Shown here one piece after another: positions 33,664 through 45,147 of a stretch of DNA of 64,000 bases (positions are counted from its first letter, which is position 1; each line of letters opens with the position of its first letter). Source of the DNA: Spirodela intermedia (lineage: Eukaryota; Streptophyta; Magnoliopsida; Alismatales; Araceae). The stretch is from NCBI GenBank assembly GCA_902729315.2, contig LR746267.1:4651386-4715385 (forward strand). The letters are read 5' to 3'. Position numbers and translations under genes: made by a program. The notes beneath the pieces are model-generated. The model saw only the letters and a list, made by a program, of their open reading frames with translations. It did not search any database and was not told where the DNA came from.

Positions 33664-35718
33664 ATGGTTTTTTCTTCAAAGTTTCCAAAAATTTGCCATG
33701 AAGGACAGACCTTAGAACTGGATCTGCCAAAGCCTCCCAACGGCTCTGAGGTCGTTGACATGAACAGCAATAGTGGGGGTTTGCCTCTGGGGCTTGAGAA
33801 GGCTAAGGAGGCACAGAGCGAGGTCCAGAGGAGGGCTGCTGTCCATGCTGAGCTGGAGAGGGTGAACCAGCTCCCTGCCAACAGTAGCTATGCAGTCCAT
33901 CGCATGAAGGTGCTTAACAAGCTTCTGCATCTCATGTCCATCAAGGTAATTCAAGGACTCAGTTGGCTACCCAAAGGGTTTTTTTTTTAATTTCATGAAC
34001 CAGCCATTATATGTTGGGATAAATCAAGTACCATTTATGTTGGACATCTATCTATCTATCTATCTATCTATATATGTATATGTATATATGCATCACACCT
34101 CATGCCCATCAAGGTAATTGAAGAACCCAATCGACTACCAGTAGTCAGTGTCTTCTAGCGATGAAGAGGCCTTCATACTGATTGTGGCGTCAGGGTTTGA
34201 TTGAGAATTAGTTGGTAGGTTTCATTGTATTAAGTGCTAAATATCTGAGGAATAAATGTTTTATATCTACATGAGCTGGTAATCGTTATAACTGTTAGAA
34301 TTGAGCTTTCTGTGTGGTAGGACCCATGGTTTTATCCACTGGTTTATTTCCACAACAACAGATATAGGACTCTTCTTAAAGCGACTTTTGGGGTTCTGCC
34401 ACATTGACTGGATCAATCGGATATGTTCAACACGAGAGCAACTGTCTAGAGTTATTGGGTCACCCAACTCAGAAAAGAGGATAACCTTTGTAATCACATG
34501 GTTGAATACTTCTTCAATGACCACTATGGATCTATTCCTTAGTACTTTTGATTTTCTTTCCAGCTAGTTAGGTAAAAAAATTGTCGGAGATATGAAAAGT
34601 AAGGATGACAGTCTAGATATATGTTTGATTTTTCTTAGAAAATGGATGCTATGAGAAATCTTGGTGTTCTGTAAGAGGATATAAAAGCTCTGGATGCCCG
34701 TTTCAACTTGACCAGATGGTGGGATTCCAAGATGCTGGTTTCTGGGTTTATTTTTTCGTTTCTTCAGGTAGAGAGAGGTTCATTGTTCCTCTCTACTTAT
34801 TATAGTTTGTGTAATTTATCGTATTGATTGTTTTTACTTAATTTTTTATTAATTATCGAGCTCCTAATTTCTATTTCACACGCTTTCGGTGGTTTTTACA
34901 TATCTTTGGCTCGTGATCATCGTGGACTGATGACCCATTTTATGATTTATCTGAATTATAAATTGGTTACGTTAGGTTTTGTTTTTTAAAGTTCCAAACC
35001 AATTCGCCCACGAACAGTTTTTATTTTTCTCTCAAACTGGGCGGGGCATTGCAAAACCTGAGGTTGAAAAATTTCTTGCCTGCTTGTGTTTCAAGATTGG
35101 GACTGAAGATATATCCCCTTCAAAGGCTCCTTTTTTGAAGTTGATCTGCATATTTGTCCTTGCAGGAGATGCGGTCCCATGCATACTCTCCTTGTGTGGT
35201 AATCCTGTGGTTAAAGCTCCTGAGTTATGTCCCATTTCCATCTTCCGAAATATCTAGTTAATAATTTTTTTTCCCCTCTGGCGTTAACTCTGAAGATACC
35301 CCTGTTTAGAGACTAATTGGACCATCGTATCACCCTCTCTCTCCTTCTCTCTCTCTCTCTGACGATAGTATTGAGTTAATATCCACGTAATTAATCTCCT
35401 CCCTAGGATGAGTATTCATTGTTATTAGTAGTATTATTATAATAAGTAAATCCACGGTGTCTACAAAAGGAATTTTTTAGCTTTTGATAAGTTTTTTTGC
35501 CTTGTGGACTCGGCCATAACCCAGATCATGTTCTTCAATTCTAATAAACATTCCCTACCATCCACGAACATGGTATCCATTTTATCCATTTTATTAATAA
35601 TAAATATGCTGCTTCTCTTCTCTTCTCTTCTAATTGTGCTGTGATTTCATCTTCCTGCCAGAGGACCACCACCCAAGACGAGGAGCTGGAGCTTCTGTTT
35701 GCGGGGCTCTCTCTCTGA
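33664..35718 (+). CDS. Small plant protein of unknown function (112 aa)
   Basis: Model: join(33664..33945,35662..35718), 339 bp, 112 aa. The first exon starts at ATG 33664 (MVFSSKFPKIC) and ends AAG|GTAATT; the second begins after CTGCCAG. The N-terminal half is variable and Pro/Gly-rich. The C-terminal half is Leu-rich and probably helical, with AELERVNQLPANSSYAVHR, MKVLNKLLHLMS and the acidic end DEELELLFAGLSL. This C-terminal pattern resembles short uncharacterised plant proteins I recall only vaguely, so I assign no function. There is no signal peptide, membrane segment or catalytic motif. The intron is long (1716 bp) with a TATC/TATATG microsatellite at 34050-34090. Good splice sites and the sensible closing of phase 0 support the model. 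Confidence 0.7.
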
Positions 35719-35890
35719 GGTGGAAGGAGATGGCCCGAGATCTTTGACCTCTGTGCAGAAGCATCAAATAAGTGTCAATGGTGCTCTTTTTTTCCCCAGC
35801 TTTGCGGTTTAGTGCTTGAAGAGCAATGGAACGATCGTAGCTTTGGTGATCTTTGTCATCTGGTCAGTTCCCAAGCTCCCGCTATATCTT

Positions 35891-35939
<49 letters not shown>

Positions 35940-38141
35940 CATATGGAGGCTATTGGGTTTGCGCATTTGATTCTATGGCTCAGCTATCTTGGATATTTGT
36001 TCAGAGACTACTTCTTTGGCCTATCTTAGGCTTGGTTGCTCTCTAGATACACATACATAGATATCATCATTCCTCCATTTTTCATAAAATATTGAGTCTA
36101 ATATTTTATATTTCATAAAATATTGAATCCCTCTTTGTCACAGCACAGGGGACTGTTCAAGTTTCTTGCCTGTTTTTCTTTGGGTCGAGACCAGCCTCGA
36201 CCATTGCTTTGTCAATGTTGAGCAGCCCTCGACATCACATTTGGAATTCATTAGGATTTTACTATGAGGAAAGGATACCAAGTCACTTGTATTACCTCCA
36301 GAAAGACGTGCATAAGAAAGAGGGATAAGAGTTCAACGACCGCTCTTGTGTTATTCTTGGCTTTCAACTTTCTCTCAACCTATTGTCGACTCTTCTCTTG
36401 TTGTTGTTGTGGCGCTCCTCTTCTCGCTCCAAAGCTTCGCCTCTCCTCCTCTTCTTCTATTCTCTTAGATGGCAGAGTTCTCCTCCCCATTTTAGAGAGA
36501 GAGAGGGAGAGAGGGAGAGAGGGAGAGAGGCTTGGAGAGCTTCCTTCATTTAGACCTTTTTGTCACCTTTATGTGCATACTCTTTCTTCTATCTACATTG
36601 AATCTCTTTTAGATCTGAAGAAATTGGTCTATATTTGGGAAACTTAATTTATCCAAGTTTCTCTAATATTTTTATGCAGTCACTTAGTTCATGCCAGTTG
36701 GGAGTTTCTAAGAGTGTCACACTTATCTTAAACTATTTTCTCTCTAGGCACACATACCTAGATATCATTTTACTTTTATGTTTTTTTCGATAAAATATTA
36801 AGTACAAGATAAGATTAATTATTCAAGAAGTAATTCACCATTTAATTAATTAATTAACTAATTAATAATAATAAATTTCTCCTTTTTAATGGGCATGGCA
36901 ATACCTTTCGTCTTCTTGGAGGGCTTTTGAGAGCAAAAGATGACAAAAAAAAGTTTTTTTAAAAAATAAAAAAAAAGACTAGCACCGGTGCTCTTTCAGA
37001 GTTGAAATTCATAATATCCCTTTTATGTTAATTTTTGGCCCACCAACATTACCCTTTTTGATATTCTTTAACCCTTTTTTCTAGATTAATATTATAAACA
37101 TAGTAAATAATAAACAAATATGTTTCTACTTTGGGCAGAGAGTACGACACTAGTAAATCATAGTATCTCCAAATGGAGAGAAGACAAGATGGAGCGATGG
37201 AGAGAGAGAGGGAAAAGCTTTTCGTTTTCTTTTTTGCAATCAGTGAATTGATCCAGAAGGCCCACCTCATTAATTTTCTATTTTCATGAAATCCCACAAC
37301 CAGAATAAATCCGGGTCCCGCACCTCAAGTCCCGGCGCTTTTCCCCATCTGACCCAGCAGAGGAAAACCGACGGCGGGATCCTCATCATCGCCCGAGGAG
37401 GAAGGAGGAAGGAGGACGGAGAAAGGAGGGAGAATCCAAGCCAGCTTCCGGAGCTGCTGACCCCCATTGGAGCTGGCCCTATCTCCCTCTCTCTCTCTTT
37501 CTCTCTCCCTAGGAACGCAATCTCCTCCGTTGCTTCCTGTCCAAGGACGCCTCACGCACAGCAGGGGAGATCCGCCGGACGTCTTCCAGAGCGCCGCCCG
37601 CCGCCGCACCGCTCGAACGTTTCGTCGCCGCGATTATCGTTCGCTGGTGTCGCTCACGTCCCCCGTCCGCTGCAAACCAGACGTCTATGAGGGCCACACA
37701 AGGCCTGCGCAGGTGCCGCATCCGTCTGCTGCTCTTTTTTTCTCTGTTCCAGACCTCATCTGGAGCTCCTCCTCCTCTTCCTTCTTCTTCTTCTTCTCTC
37801 TGGTTGGTTTCTTCCTCGTGGGGGACGAACTACATGCCCTGCGCCATGAAGAACAAGGAAGGAAGGATATATAATGGAAGAGAGACGACCTCTTGGATTG
37901 ACGATTTAGGTTTAGAACTAGTTGGCGACCTAGGTCAACCCCTGTCATGCGATTTCTCGCGAGCACGCTGATCGGAGGAGATGAAACCCTCAGGAACTTC
38001 TTGTGTTTCCATACGATTGTTCGAAGATTTTCCCGTCTGAATGGATCGACTCTCGTCGGCCTTGATTCGTACAATCATGGATTTGAGCTCATCTATGGTT
38101 ATCTTTCTGTGGTATTCTTCCTCCTGCAGCAATCCTGAGCA
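35719..38141. other. Intergenic: mostly A+T-rich, with the TOC90 promoter at the right
   Basis: There are CT tracts at 35890-35934 and about 37485-37508 and GA tracts at 36494-36530 and 37199-37212. The A+T-rich part at 36650-37300 shows no gene. GC-rich sequence at 37300-37720 followed by 37720-38140 may contain the untranslated first exon of the TOC90-like gene. Open frames in this region look like random translation of low-complexity DNA. Confidence 0.55.
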
Positions 38142-40687
38142 ATGAAGGCCCTCAAGGAATGGATTTCTCGCCAGTTGGAGTCCAGTTCTGTCCTGTCTTC
38201 CGTGAGACCTCTCAGCTTCATCGAGCGAGAGTCCCCAGATGAAGCCATCAGAGACCAAGGTGCACCCTCACCGCTGTCCTACTTCTTTCTGTCTCTGCTT
38301 CCTAGCTCTCCTTTCCCTGTTTCTCTGCAATGGCGCCGTCTCCTCCGATTTCCACCAGGTATGAACCTCTCGCCGTTTTACTCGCCACTTCAGGTGCAGG
38401 AGCAGGAGCAGCAGCACCATTACCTGGTGGATTGGACAATTTGCCCGCTGCGAACACCCTCGGTGATGCCGCAGAGGTTCTTCCTCCTGCCGAGGTTGCA
38501 GCATCTGAGGTTCTTCCTCGTCGCCATCACCATCTTCCTGCTCCGCGGCGTGGCTCCGGGGATCCCTTGGCCAACGTCGAGCAGCTGCAGGTCAAGTTTC
38601 TTCGGCTGGCCCATCGGATGGGAATTTCCCCGGGGAATCGGATGGTCGCACAGGTCTTGTACAGGCTGCAGCTTGCTGGTGCGATTCGCTCCGGCGAGGC
38701 AGACTCAGAGAGGCCCAGCCTGAAGATCAGTGAAGCCAGGGACATGGCGGCGGCGATGGAGGCGGCGGGCCAAGCCGACTTGGACTTCTCCTTCAAGATC
38801 CTGCTTCTGGGGAAGACCGGCGTGGGCAAGAGCGCCACCATCAACTCAATCTTCGATCAGGAGATGGCTGAAATCAGTGCCTTCGAGCCTGCCACACGCC
38901 GTATCAGAGAGATTGCAGGAACTGTGAAGGGGATCAGGGTCACGACAATTGACACGCCGGGCCTCTCGCCCTCTTCTTCCCACAGTAGTCAACGGCACAA
39001 CAGGAGGGTTATGCTTTCGATCAGAAGGTTCATCAAGCGGTCTCCTCCGGACGTTGTTCTGTACTTTGATCGACTCAACGGCGCCGGCACCGCCGGTGGC
39101 GGCGATCTTCTTCTGCTGAAGCTCGTCACCGACGTCCTGGGCTCCTCGATCTGGTTCAACGCCATCCTGGTCTTTACCCATTCGTCGGCCGTCTTCGAGG
39201 GTCCCTCTGGTTCTCCCGTCAGCCATGAATCTCTCCTGAACCAGTGCGCCAATTTGATCCAGCATTGCATCAATCAGGCCATATCCGACACTCGGCTGGA
39301 GATCCCCGTCTTGTCAGTGGAGAACGACCCTTCTTGCAGAACTAACACGGCTGGGGAGAAGGTCCTCCCCAATGGGCAACCATGGCGGCTGGAGTTCCTG
39401 CTTCTGTGCGCCTCCATGAAGGTACTGGTCGATGCCAATGCCATGCTCAGGTTCCAGAACACCATCCAGGTGGGGCGACGGCGCAACAGCAGGGCTCCTT
39501 CCCTGCCGCACCTCCTCTCGTCGCTGCTCCAGCCGCGGCCCACGCCTGGCACTGGTGGCTCCGACGGCTTATTGGCGGCGGAGGAGCTCGCCGGGGTGGA
39601 AGACGAAGGTGACGACTATGACGAGCTGCCGCCCTTCAGAGCTCTCTCGAGAGCCCAGTTCCAGAAGCTACCCAAGTCCCAGAAGAACGACTACCTCGAC
39701 GAGCTGGACTACCGCGAGACTCTGTACCTGAAGAAGCAGCTCAAGGAGGAGCTCCGGCGGCGCCGCCGGGGGGCCGAACCTGGCGACGGCGAGGCTCCAG
39801 AAGAAGTGGCGGTGGCGGAGACGGCAGTGCCGCTGCCGGACATGCCCGTCCCCCTGAGCTTTGACCCAAACTGCCCAGTCTACAGGTACCGCTCTCTGGC
39901 TCACGACGACCAGTGGCCTGCCGCCCGCCCTGTCTTGGACTCGCAGGGCTGGGACCACGACATCGGCTTCGACGGGGTCAACGTCGAGGTCTCCGGCGAC
40001 CTGGGCGGCGCCACCCGATCGTCCCTCGTCGGGCAGGTCAACAAGGACAAGAAGGACTGCAGCTTCCTTGCCGAATGCGCCACCAAGTACTCGCCTTTGA
40101 GCTGGTGCGACCTCTCGGCGGAGGCTGACTTTCAGACGGCGGGGGAGGAGCCGGTCTTCTTCAACCTCCGGGCGGGGGCCACGGCCAGGGGCCGCCGCAA
40201 CGCCGCCAGCTGTGGCGTCTCGTTGACTTCCCTTTCTGGGGAGGTCAGTGCCGTCGGGGCCAAGGTGGAGGACTCCGTCCAGGTGGCGAGGAGGTTCAGG
40301 GTCTCAGCGAGCTCAGGCTTCGTCCGTGGCCAAGGCGGCGCCGCCGCCTGCGGGGGCGGCCTCGAGGCGACCTTCCTGGGAAGAGACTACCCCGCGAGGG
40401 ACGACAGGGCGACTTTGGGGTTGACCCTCCTGGCCTTTGACCGGGAGGTCGTCCTTGGCGGCGCCCTCCGGTCAGATTTCCGGGCCAGCCGGACTACGAG
40501 GATGGCGGTGAACGCCAGCTTGAACAGCCGCAGCCTCGGCCGCCTCTCCTTGAAGACCACTACCTCCCAGGACGTCCAGATCGCCCTCCTGGGCCTGGCC
40601 ATCTCTCTTCTCCAGGGACTCCTCCGGCGAAGGCTCGCCGCCGCCGCCCACCACAGTGGCGACGACGACACTCTGCAAGAATTCTAG
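38142..40687 (+). CDS. TOC90: TOC90-like chloroplast outer-envelope preprotein receptor GTPase
   Basis: This is a member of the TOC159 receptor family at the chloroplast outer membrane, where it binds preproteins and GTP. Model: join(38142..38259,38394..40687), 2412 bp, 803 aa; Arabidopsis TOC90 is about 790 aa. The short N-terminus starts MKALKEWISRQ, and there is no long acidic A domain, which separates it from TOC159/132/120. A predicted helical stretch (VEQLQVKFLRLAHRMG) precedes the AIG1-type G domain, with P-loop GKTGVGKS at about residues 179-186, switch TIDTPGLSP, and THSSAVFEG. It is followed by the M domain: SQKNDYLDELDYRETLYLKK, AVPLPDMPVPLSFD and GWDHDIGFDGVNVEVSGDL. I placed intron 1 at the AAG|GTGCAC donor and CTTCAG acceptor because only this keeps phase. 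A low-complexity GAGAGAAAP follows the join. Confidence 0.93.
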
Positions 40688-40745
40688 CTTGGAAGAAGAA
40701 AAGAATCAATTTTTTTTGTTTCCCTGTTCTTTAGTTTCTTTACAT
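40688..40745. other. 58-bp gap between convergent stop codons
   Basis: The TOC90-like stop codon (40685-40687) and that of the glucuronosyltransferase (40746-40748, minus) face each other across 58 bp. Any normal 3' UTRs must overlap the other gene. Confidence 0.85.
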
Positions 40746-43325
40746 TCAGGAGCAGGATCGGTTCCCAGAGTCGCCGGAGGCCAGTACCAGCAGGCGGCGC
40801 GTCAGCCCTTCCAATCTCTCCGCCCCCGGGCCCGGCCGGAGCACCGAGCCATTGCCGCCACGGACCAGGCAGGGGTCGGCTGCAGCGCCGCCGCCGCCGC
40901 CGCCACTGTCTAAAGGCCCAACGCACCAGGCCCCCGGCACAAGGCAGCCCTGCGGTCGCCGGAGGATCTCCCGGTCAATCTTGTCAAGAACGGGGTCGTC
41001 ACGGCGGAACTTGCGGGCGAAGGGGGCGCCGCTGGCGAGCATCTTGGAGTAGTCGGCCATGGAGAGGGTGCGAGGGTGCTGCTTCGGGGGGCTGTCCCAG
41101 GCGATGTAGTGCAGGTCGTGGCTGATGGCGGAGCCACGGAAGGCCTCGGCGTTGCAGATGACCGTCTGGAAGTAGCCCTCCGGCGAGGAGACGAAGTTGG
41201 CGTAGTACATGAGCACCGCCCGTGGCAGGTTCTCCCACCCCCAGATGCAGTACTCCAGAAAAGGCCTTGACAGCATCACCCACGCCGACCCTAACAACAA
41301 CAAGAACAAGAACAAGAACAACAAGAACAGTTATGTGCCCACATAGAATTTTCGATTATTCATTCATTCAATCGACACCGGGGGGTGTAAAGATTCCAAC
41401 TTTGGAGCGTACCCGTGAACAATTTGAAGGCTGTGGGGAGCGGCCGGTGCTGGGTAGTCACGAAGAGGTCGAACTTCTTGGACAGGTAGAGACCCGGGTC
41501 GATCACGATCGGCCTCGCTCTCTGGTTCCTGCGTGGGTTGGGTTCTTGGGAGCTCAGCCAGCAGGGCGGGGTGATCGGGGGATGGGGAGAGCGCTGACTT
41601 GGGCAGAAACGGAGAGCAGCTGGATGAGGATGACTTACAGTTTCCAACCAGTGAGACGTGCTACCTCGATGAAGTTGAGATGCCTCGGCAGGGAGGAGAA
41701 CGCGTGGAGAAGATCTGCAAAAATGTCTCACTCCGATCAGTTAACAATCTTCTGCGAAACATAGCATAAAATTTAATGGGCGGGTTTTTTCGCATAAAGT
41801 TTCCAACTGGGCAAGGAGACGGATCTTAGAGAACACCTGGAGGGCTCTCCATCCAAGTGAAATGGAACCCCCGAGCACAGCGATGAAAGTCGCAACCTCA
41901 TTGCAGCAACACAAAAAAAAAAAAAGAAAAAAAGAAAAAAAAGAAGAGAAAACCAACAGAATGCAGATGATATTCGGTCCTTCCGTAATTTTAATGGTCT
42001 TTCTCCCACCAATCATATCCTCATTCATTATGCACCCAAATGCACGGACATCATCCATTGGGTGGTGCATTTATTTCCAAGTAGAGGCAACATAAAAGAA
42101 AATTTAATGGCATCATCCAAGTGTGAAGAAGTTGAGAAAATATAGCATCATGCTTCCAGCGCCCCAAAAGTGGAACAATCTGGTAAAATGATCAGGTTTA
42201 CTGGTTATGTTCTACGTGACCAGGGAGGGAAACAAATTACAGAGAGGGTTTACTGTCTATATGTTTTAAGGTGGGAGAGTGGGCTTTGAGATTTTCCAAT
42301 GACGATGGATTTCATCTTCAATGGGTACATACGACTGTTGGTAAAGACCAGGTCGCATGGAGGGTTTATTTTTCTGAGAAACATCACATGATTCATACAT
42401 CCCCCCTCTAGGACCCATGCCGGCTCTCATAATCTGAGAGAACCTACCAAAGTACTTTGGTGCAGGATCTTAGAAGACTAGAAAACAGATCTCTGCACAG
42501 AAAATTCTACCGAGTTTGGTGGCAGTGAGACTCAAAAGTTGTCAAAACTGCCTACAGAAAATTACGCTCTCAATAACAATCCGACGCTGTCCACTTCATC
42601 CAGTAAAAAGAAACCACTCAACTTGGAGAAATCGTCGTGGAACCAGTAGACTAACTCAGAAGATTTATCACAAGTGTTTTTGCAGTGGGAATGAAAGCAA
42701 TGCCAGAGAAGGAGAAACACTGACCGTCTTGTGTCACCAGAGGATAATCCGAAGCACTGAGATTTATAAACCAATCCCATTTGGCACCCGCCTTGAGTAG
42801 AACTGCTACGGCATGTAGAGTGCACGCTATCATTGTAGGACCCTTGTATGTCACCAAGTTACCCTTCGCGATAACATGGACGTTCTCAACTTCACTGAAC
42901 ACTGGGTCACTCTTGACATAGGACGACAAGTCTATTCTCTCTCGTGGGGGGGCCTCAAGATCCAAATGCAGAACATACTGGTTCCTTGGATGGTACACGG
43001 CCTGTAAAGTCCTCCGCATCCTCAGATTGTCCCCCTTCGTCCCTGTGATGAGATAAGCAATGCGAGGAGGCTCTGGTTCGAACTCCACTGGTGGGAGCTC
43101 TGGTTTTTCTTGCTCTTCCGGTACTTCAGGCTGAAAAGGATGATCTAATCCGCTGAGCGCCACCAAATCAGTTGGTACCACATGATCGCCCAAAAGAAAC
43201 GGGGATGGCATCAAAAGCCAGGCAACAAAGAGCATGAGCGAGACAAGCAGGCTTGCATAGAAGGGAAAAATCCACCATCTGTCACCGGAAACCCTTGGAG
43301 CGTGATGGCTGACATTCCTCCTCAT
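40746..43325 (-). CDS. Beta-glucuronosyltransferase GlcAT14-like (glycosyltransferase family 14)
   Basis: This is a Golgi type II membrane enzyme; family members add glucuronic acid to type II arabinogalactan. Model: complement(join(40746..41290,41413..41528,41639..41714,42725..43325)), 1338 bp, 445 aa, matching family length. A short cytosolic N-terminus is followed by a membrane anchor at about residues 17-41 (WWIFPFYASLLVSLMLFVAW). The catalytic region starts at IAYLITGTKGD and contains YVLHLDLEAPP, GPTMIACTLHAVAVLLK, WDWFINLSASDYPLVTQDG, FIEVARLTGWK, PIVIDPGLYLSKK, PTAFKLFTGSAWVMLSRPF, VLMYYANFVSSPEGYF, SHDLHYIAWDSPPKQHP and FARKFRRDDPVLDKID. The tail is Gly-rich and ends DSGNRSCS. The start ATG at 43325 is well placed before the anchor. 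Intron 1 is about 1 kb and A+T-rich. Confidence 0.94.
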
Positions 43326-44812
43326 GCTAATGATTCAATGCTAGTCGAGGAAGTAGCAATGCTAATGTTTCAATCCTATGTAAAGGCGTATTCAGTACTG
43401 GAAGCAGCCAAAGGAGCAGGATGACGACGATCAGAAGCAGAAAGCTTTGGCAACAGATCAGAGATGACTTTCATTTCCCCACAAAGCCTTCAACATTGGA
43501 CACGGGGATCTGTCACCCTCTAGATACCATGTAAGTTCTCCTACATAGAGGACATCAAGAAAGACAATGTCGCACAATGTAAGAACCACTTCGTCCATTT
43601 CAACAGATTGCACCAAGTGATGAACGTGATCAATGGTTAATACAATAAACAGGCGGCAAAGATTTGAACAAACGATTTGAAAAAAAAAGGAAGGTAAGTA
43701 ACAGCTGGCGCCGAATCTTAAGGAAAGCTCCCAAACATAAAAAAATGGCGCGTGTTGTAGTATATAAAAAGAGAAAAAAACTAGAATTGACAGACTGTAA
43801 AAAATGTAAATATAAAGGCAATCAACCGAAAATCTCATGAGTTTCCTCAGAATGAATCACACATAAATTTTGTCAAATTGTGGTTAAAACACAGTCTTGA
43901 CATCACACTCGTCAGGTTTTTAAGTACCTCTTTGAAAATATGGAACGGAGTCTTTTCACATTTGCAATGAGTGAATAATATCTCAACGGGTCTGCCTCTG
44001 TCTAAGATAATTCCCAAGCTAAGATCTCCTAAATGGGGGATGCATAGTCCCTGCAGCGACGATGCTGCAGGCACATTTCACTTTAAAACTCAGTAATGTA
44101 AGATCTCGTGTATCTTGCTCAGTTTCATCAGCCTTTCCAACGATTGGCTGGCACATCGAAGATCTATAGATTTTCTTCAAAGTGGATCGCAAAGAGGAAG
44201 TTGCTGGATGTAGAGGCCGTACACCAATAATTCCTATGTTTTCCTCGCAAGTACTGCACACTCGCAAGCCGCAGCAGCACCCCCACCGCGCAGAAAAGCA
44301 CGGCTACTCCTTTTGATCCATCCTCTATCCAATGCCCCAAGATCTCACCCAGGTTACACACACAAAAAAAGAATAAAAAAATCGAGAAAAATCAGAAAGG
44401 GCTCTTCAAAATCGAACAGGAAAACGCAGGCAGCAGCAATACGAATCTGGCAACCGCCGAAAAAAAGACACTACGAAATCTCCCCGCCGGAGCTGGACAG
44501 TTTTCGAGGCCACTCGGGTTGAGATGCTCACTCCACCGATCGCCAAATCTCCACCGCCGCACCAGACGAGGTACACTAGAGCGAAGCGGGGATCACCGGG
44601 AGACGCCGACGCCTCCGCCGGAGAAGGCGGCGACAAGATGGCCCCGAATGAGAGGGAGGAGGAGGAGGAGGAGGCGGTGGCCGGCGGCGGCGGGCCCGCT
44701 TCCTCGGTGGCGTAGTACTCACCAAGTTCCTCAAAGTCGTCAGTGGCGCCCGTCGGCGACTCCCGGGGACCTCCAAGCTCCTCCAAAACGGGCTCTTCAC
44801 ACGCAATTTTAT
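43326..44812 (-). other. Probable leader and 5' UTR introns of the glucuronosyltransferase
   Basis: A minus-strand frame without ATG at 44406-44786 contains a strong donor (AACTTG|GTGAGTAC, exon end 44723) just downstream of a TATA box. I read this as an untranslated first exon of about 44723-44785, spliced to an exon close to the ATG at 43325. I found no reliable coding exon in 43326-44400. An alternative is an independent, truncated gene. Confidence 0.35.
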
Positions 44813-44826
44813 TATATATATAAAAG
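44813..44826 (-). promoter_or_regulatory. TATA box for a minus-strand transcript
   Basis: The minus strand reads CTTTTATATATATAA. It is placed about 30 bp before the presumed first exon that ends at the donor at 44723. It is the only strong TATA box in the 1.8 kb between the glucuronosyltransferase and IMP2 start codons. Confidence 0.5.
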
Positions 44827-45147
44827 TAGTTTCAGTATTTTTTAATTTATAAAAATAGATATATCGAGGAAACTTTTACGACCCGATATCCAAAGTGTCG
44901 GATTAGTATTCGTATCCGAAATGGATCCGACAACGAACGCAACCTTGACCAGCTGGAGAGCGGGGCGGGGCTCTACTTCTCCCTCCGACGGCTTCATCTC
45001 GCCGCCAGAGGAGGCGGCGGCTGTGGTTCCCAGGAAGCTGCCGGCCGGGGCCGGAGAGAGGAGGATTGCGGTGTGTGGGATCGATCCATCGTGTTATTCT
45101 CGTTCTGTGGGATCGTTTTTTAGCTGCTGGCTTGCACGGTGGAGTAG
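44827..45147 (+). other. IMP2 promoter and leader
   Basis: The left part is A+T-rich (44827-44880). From about 44920 the sequence becomes GC-rich, as in a 5' leader. A frame starting with ATG at 44921 runs 79 codons and ends just before the IMP2 ATG region; it resembles no family and would be an upstream open frame if transcribed. Confidence 0.4.

Noticed and set aside
36264-36647. Possible Cys/Ser-rich gene at 36264-36647 plus
   Set aside because: Low-complexity translation of CT/GA tracts, with no splice-supported partner exons and no family match.
44406-44786. Minus-strand frame beginning EELGGPRESPTG as a separate protein gene
   Set aside because: It has no ATG and contains a strong internal splice donor 60 bp from a TATA box, so a non-coding first exon is more likely.
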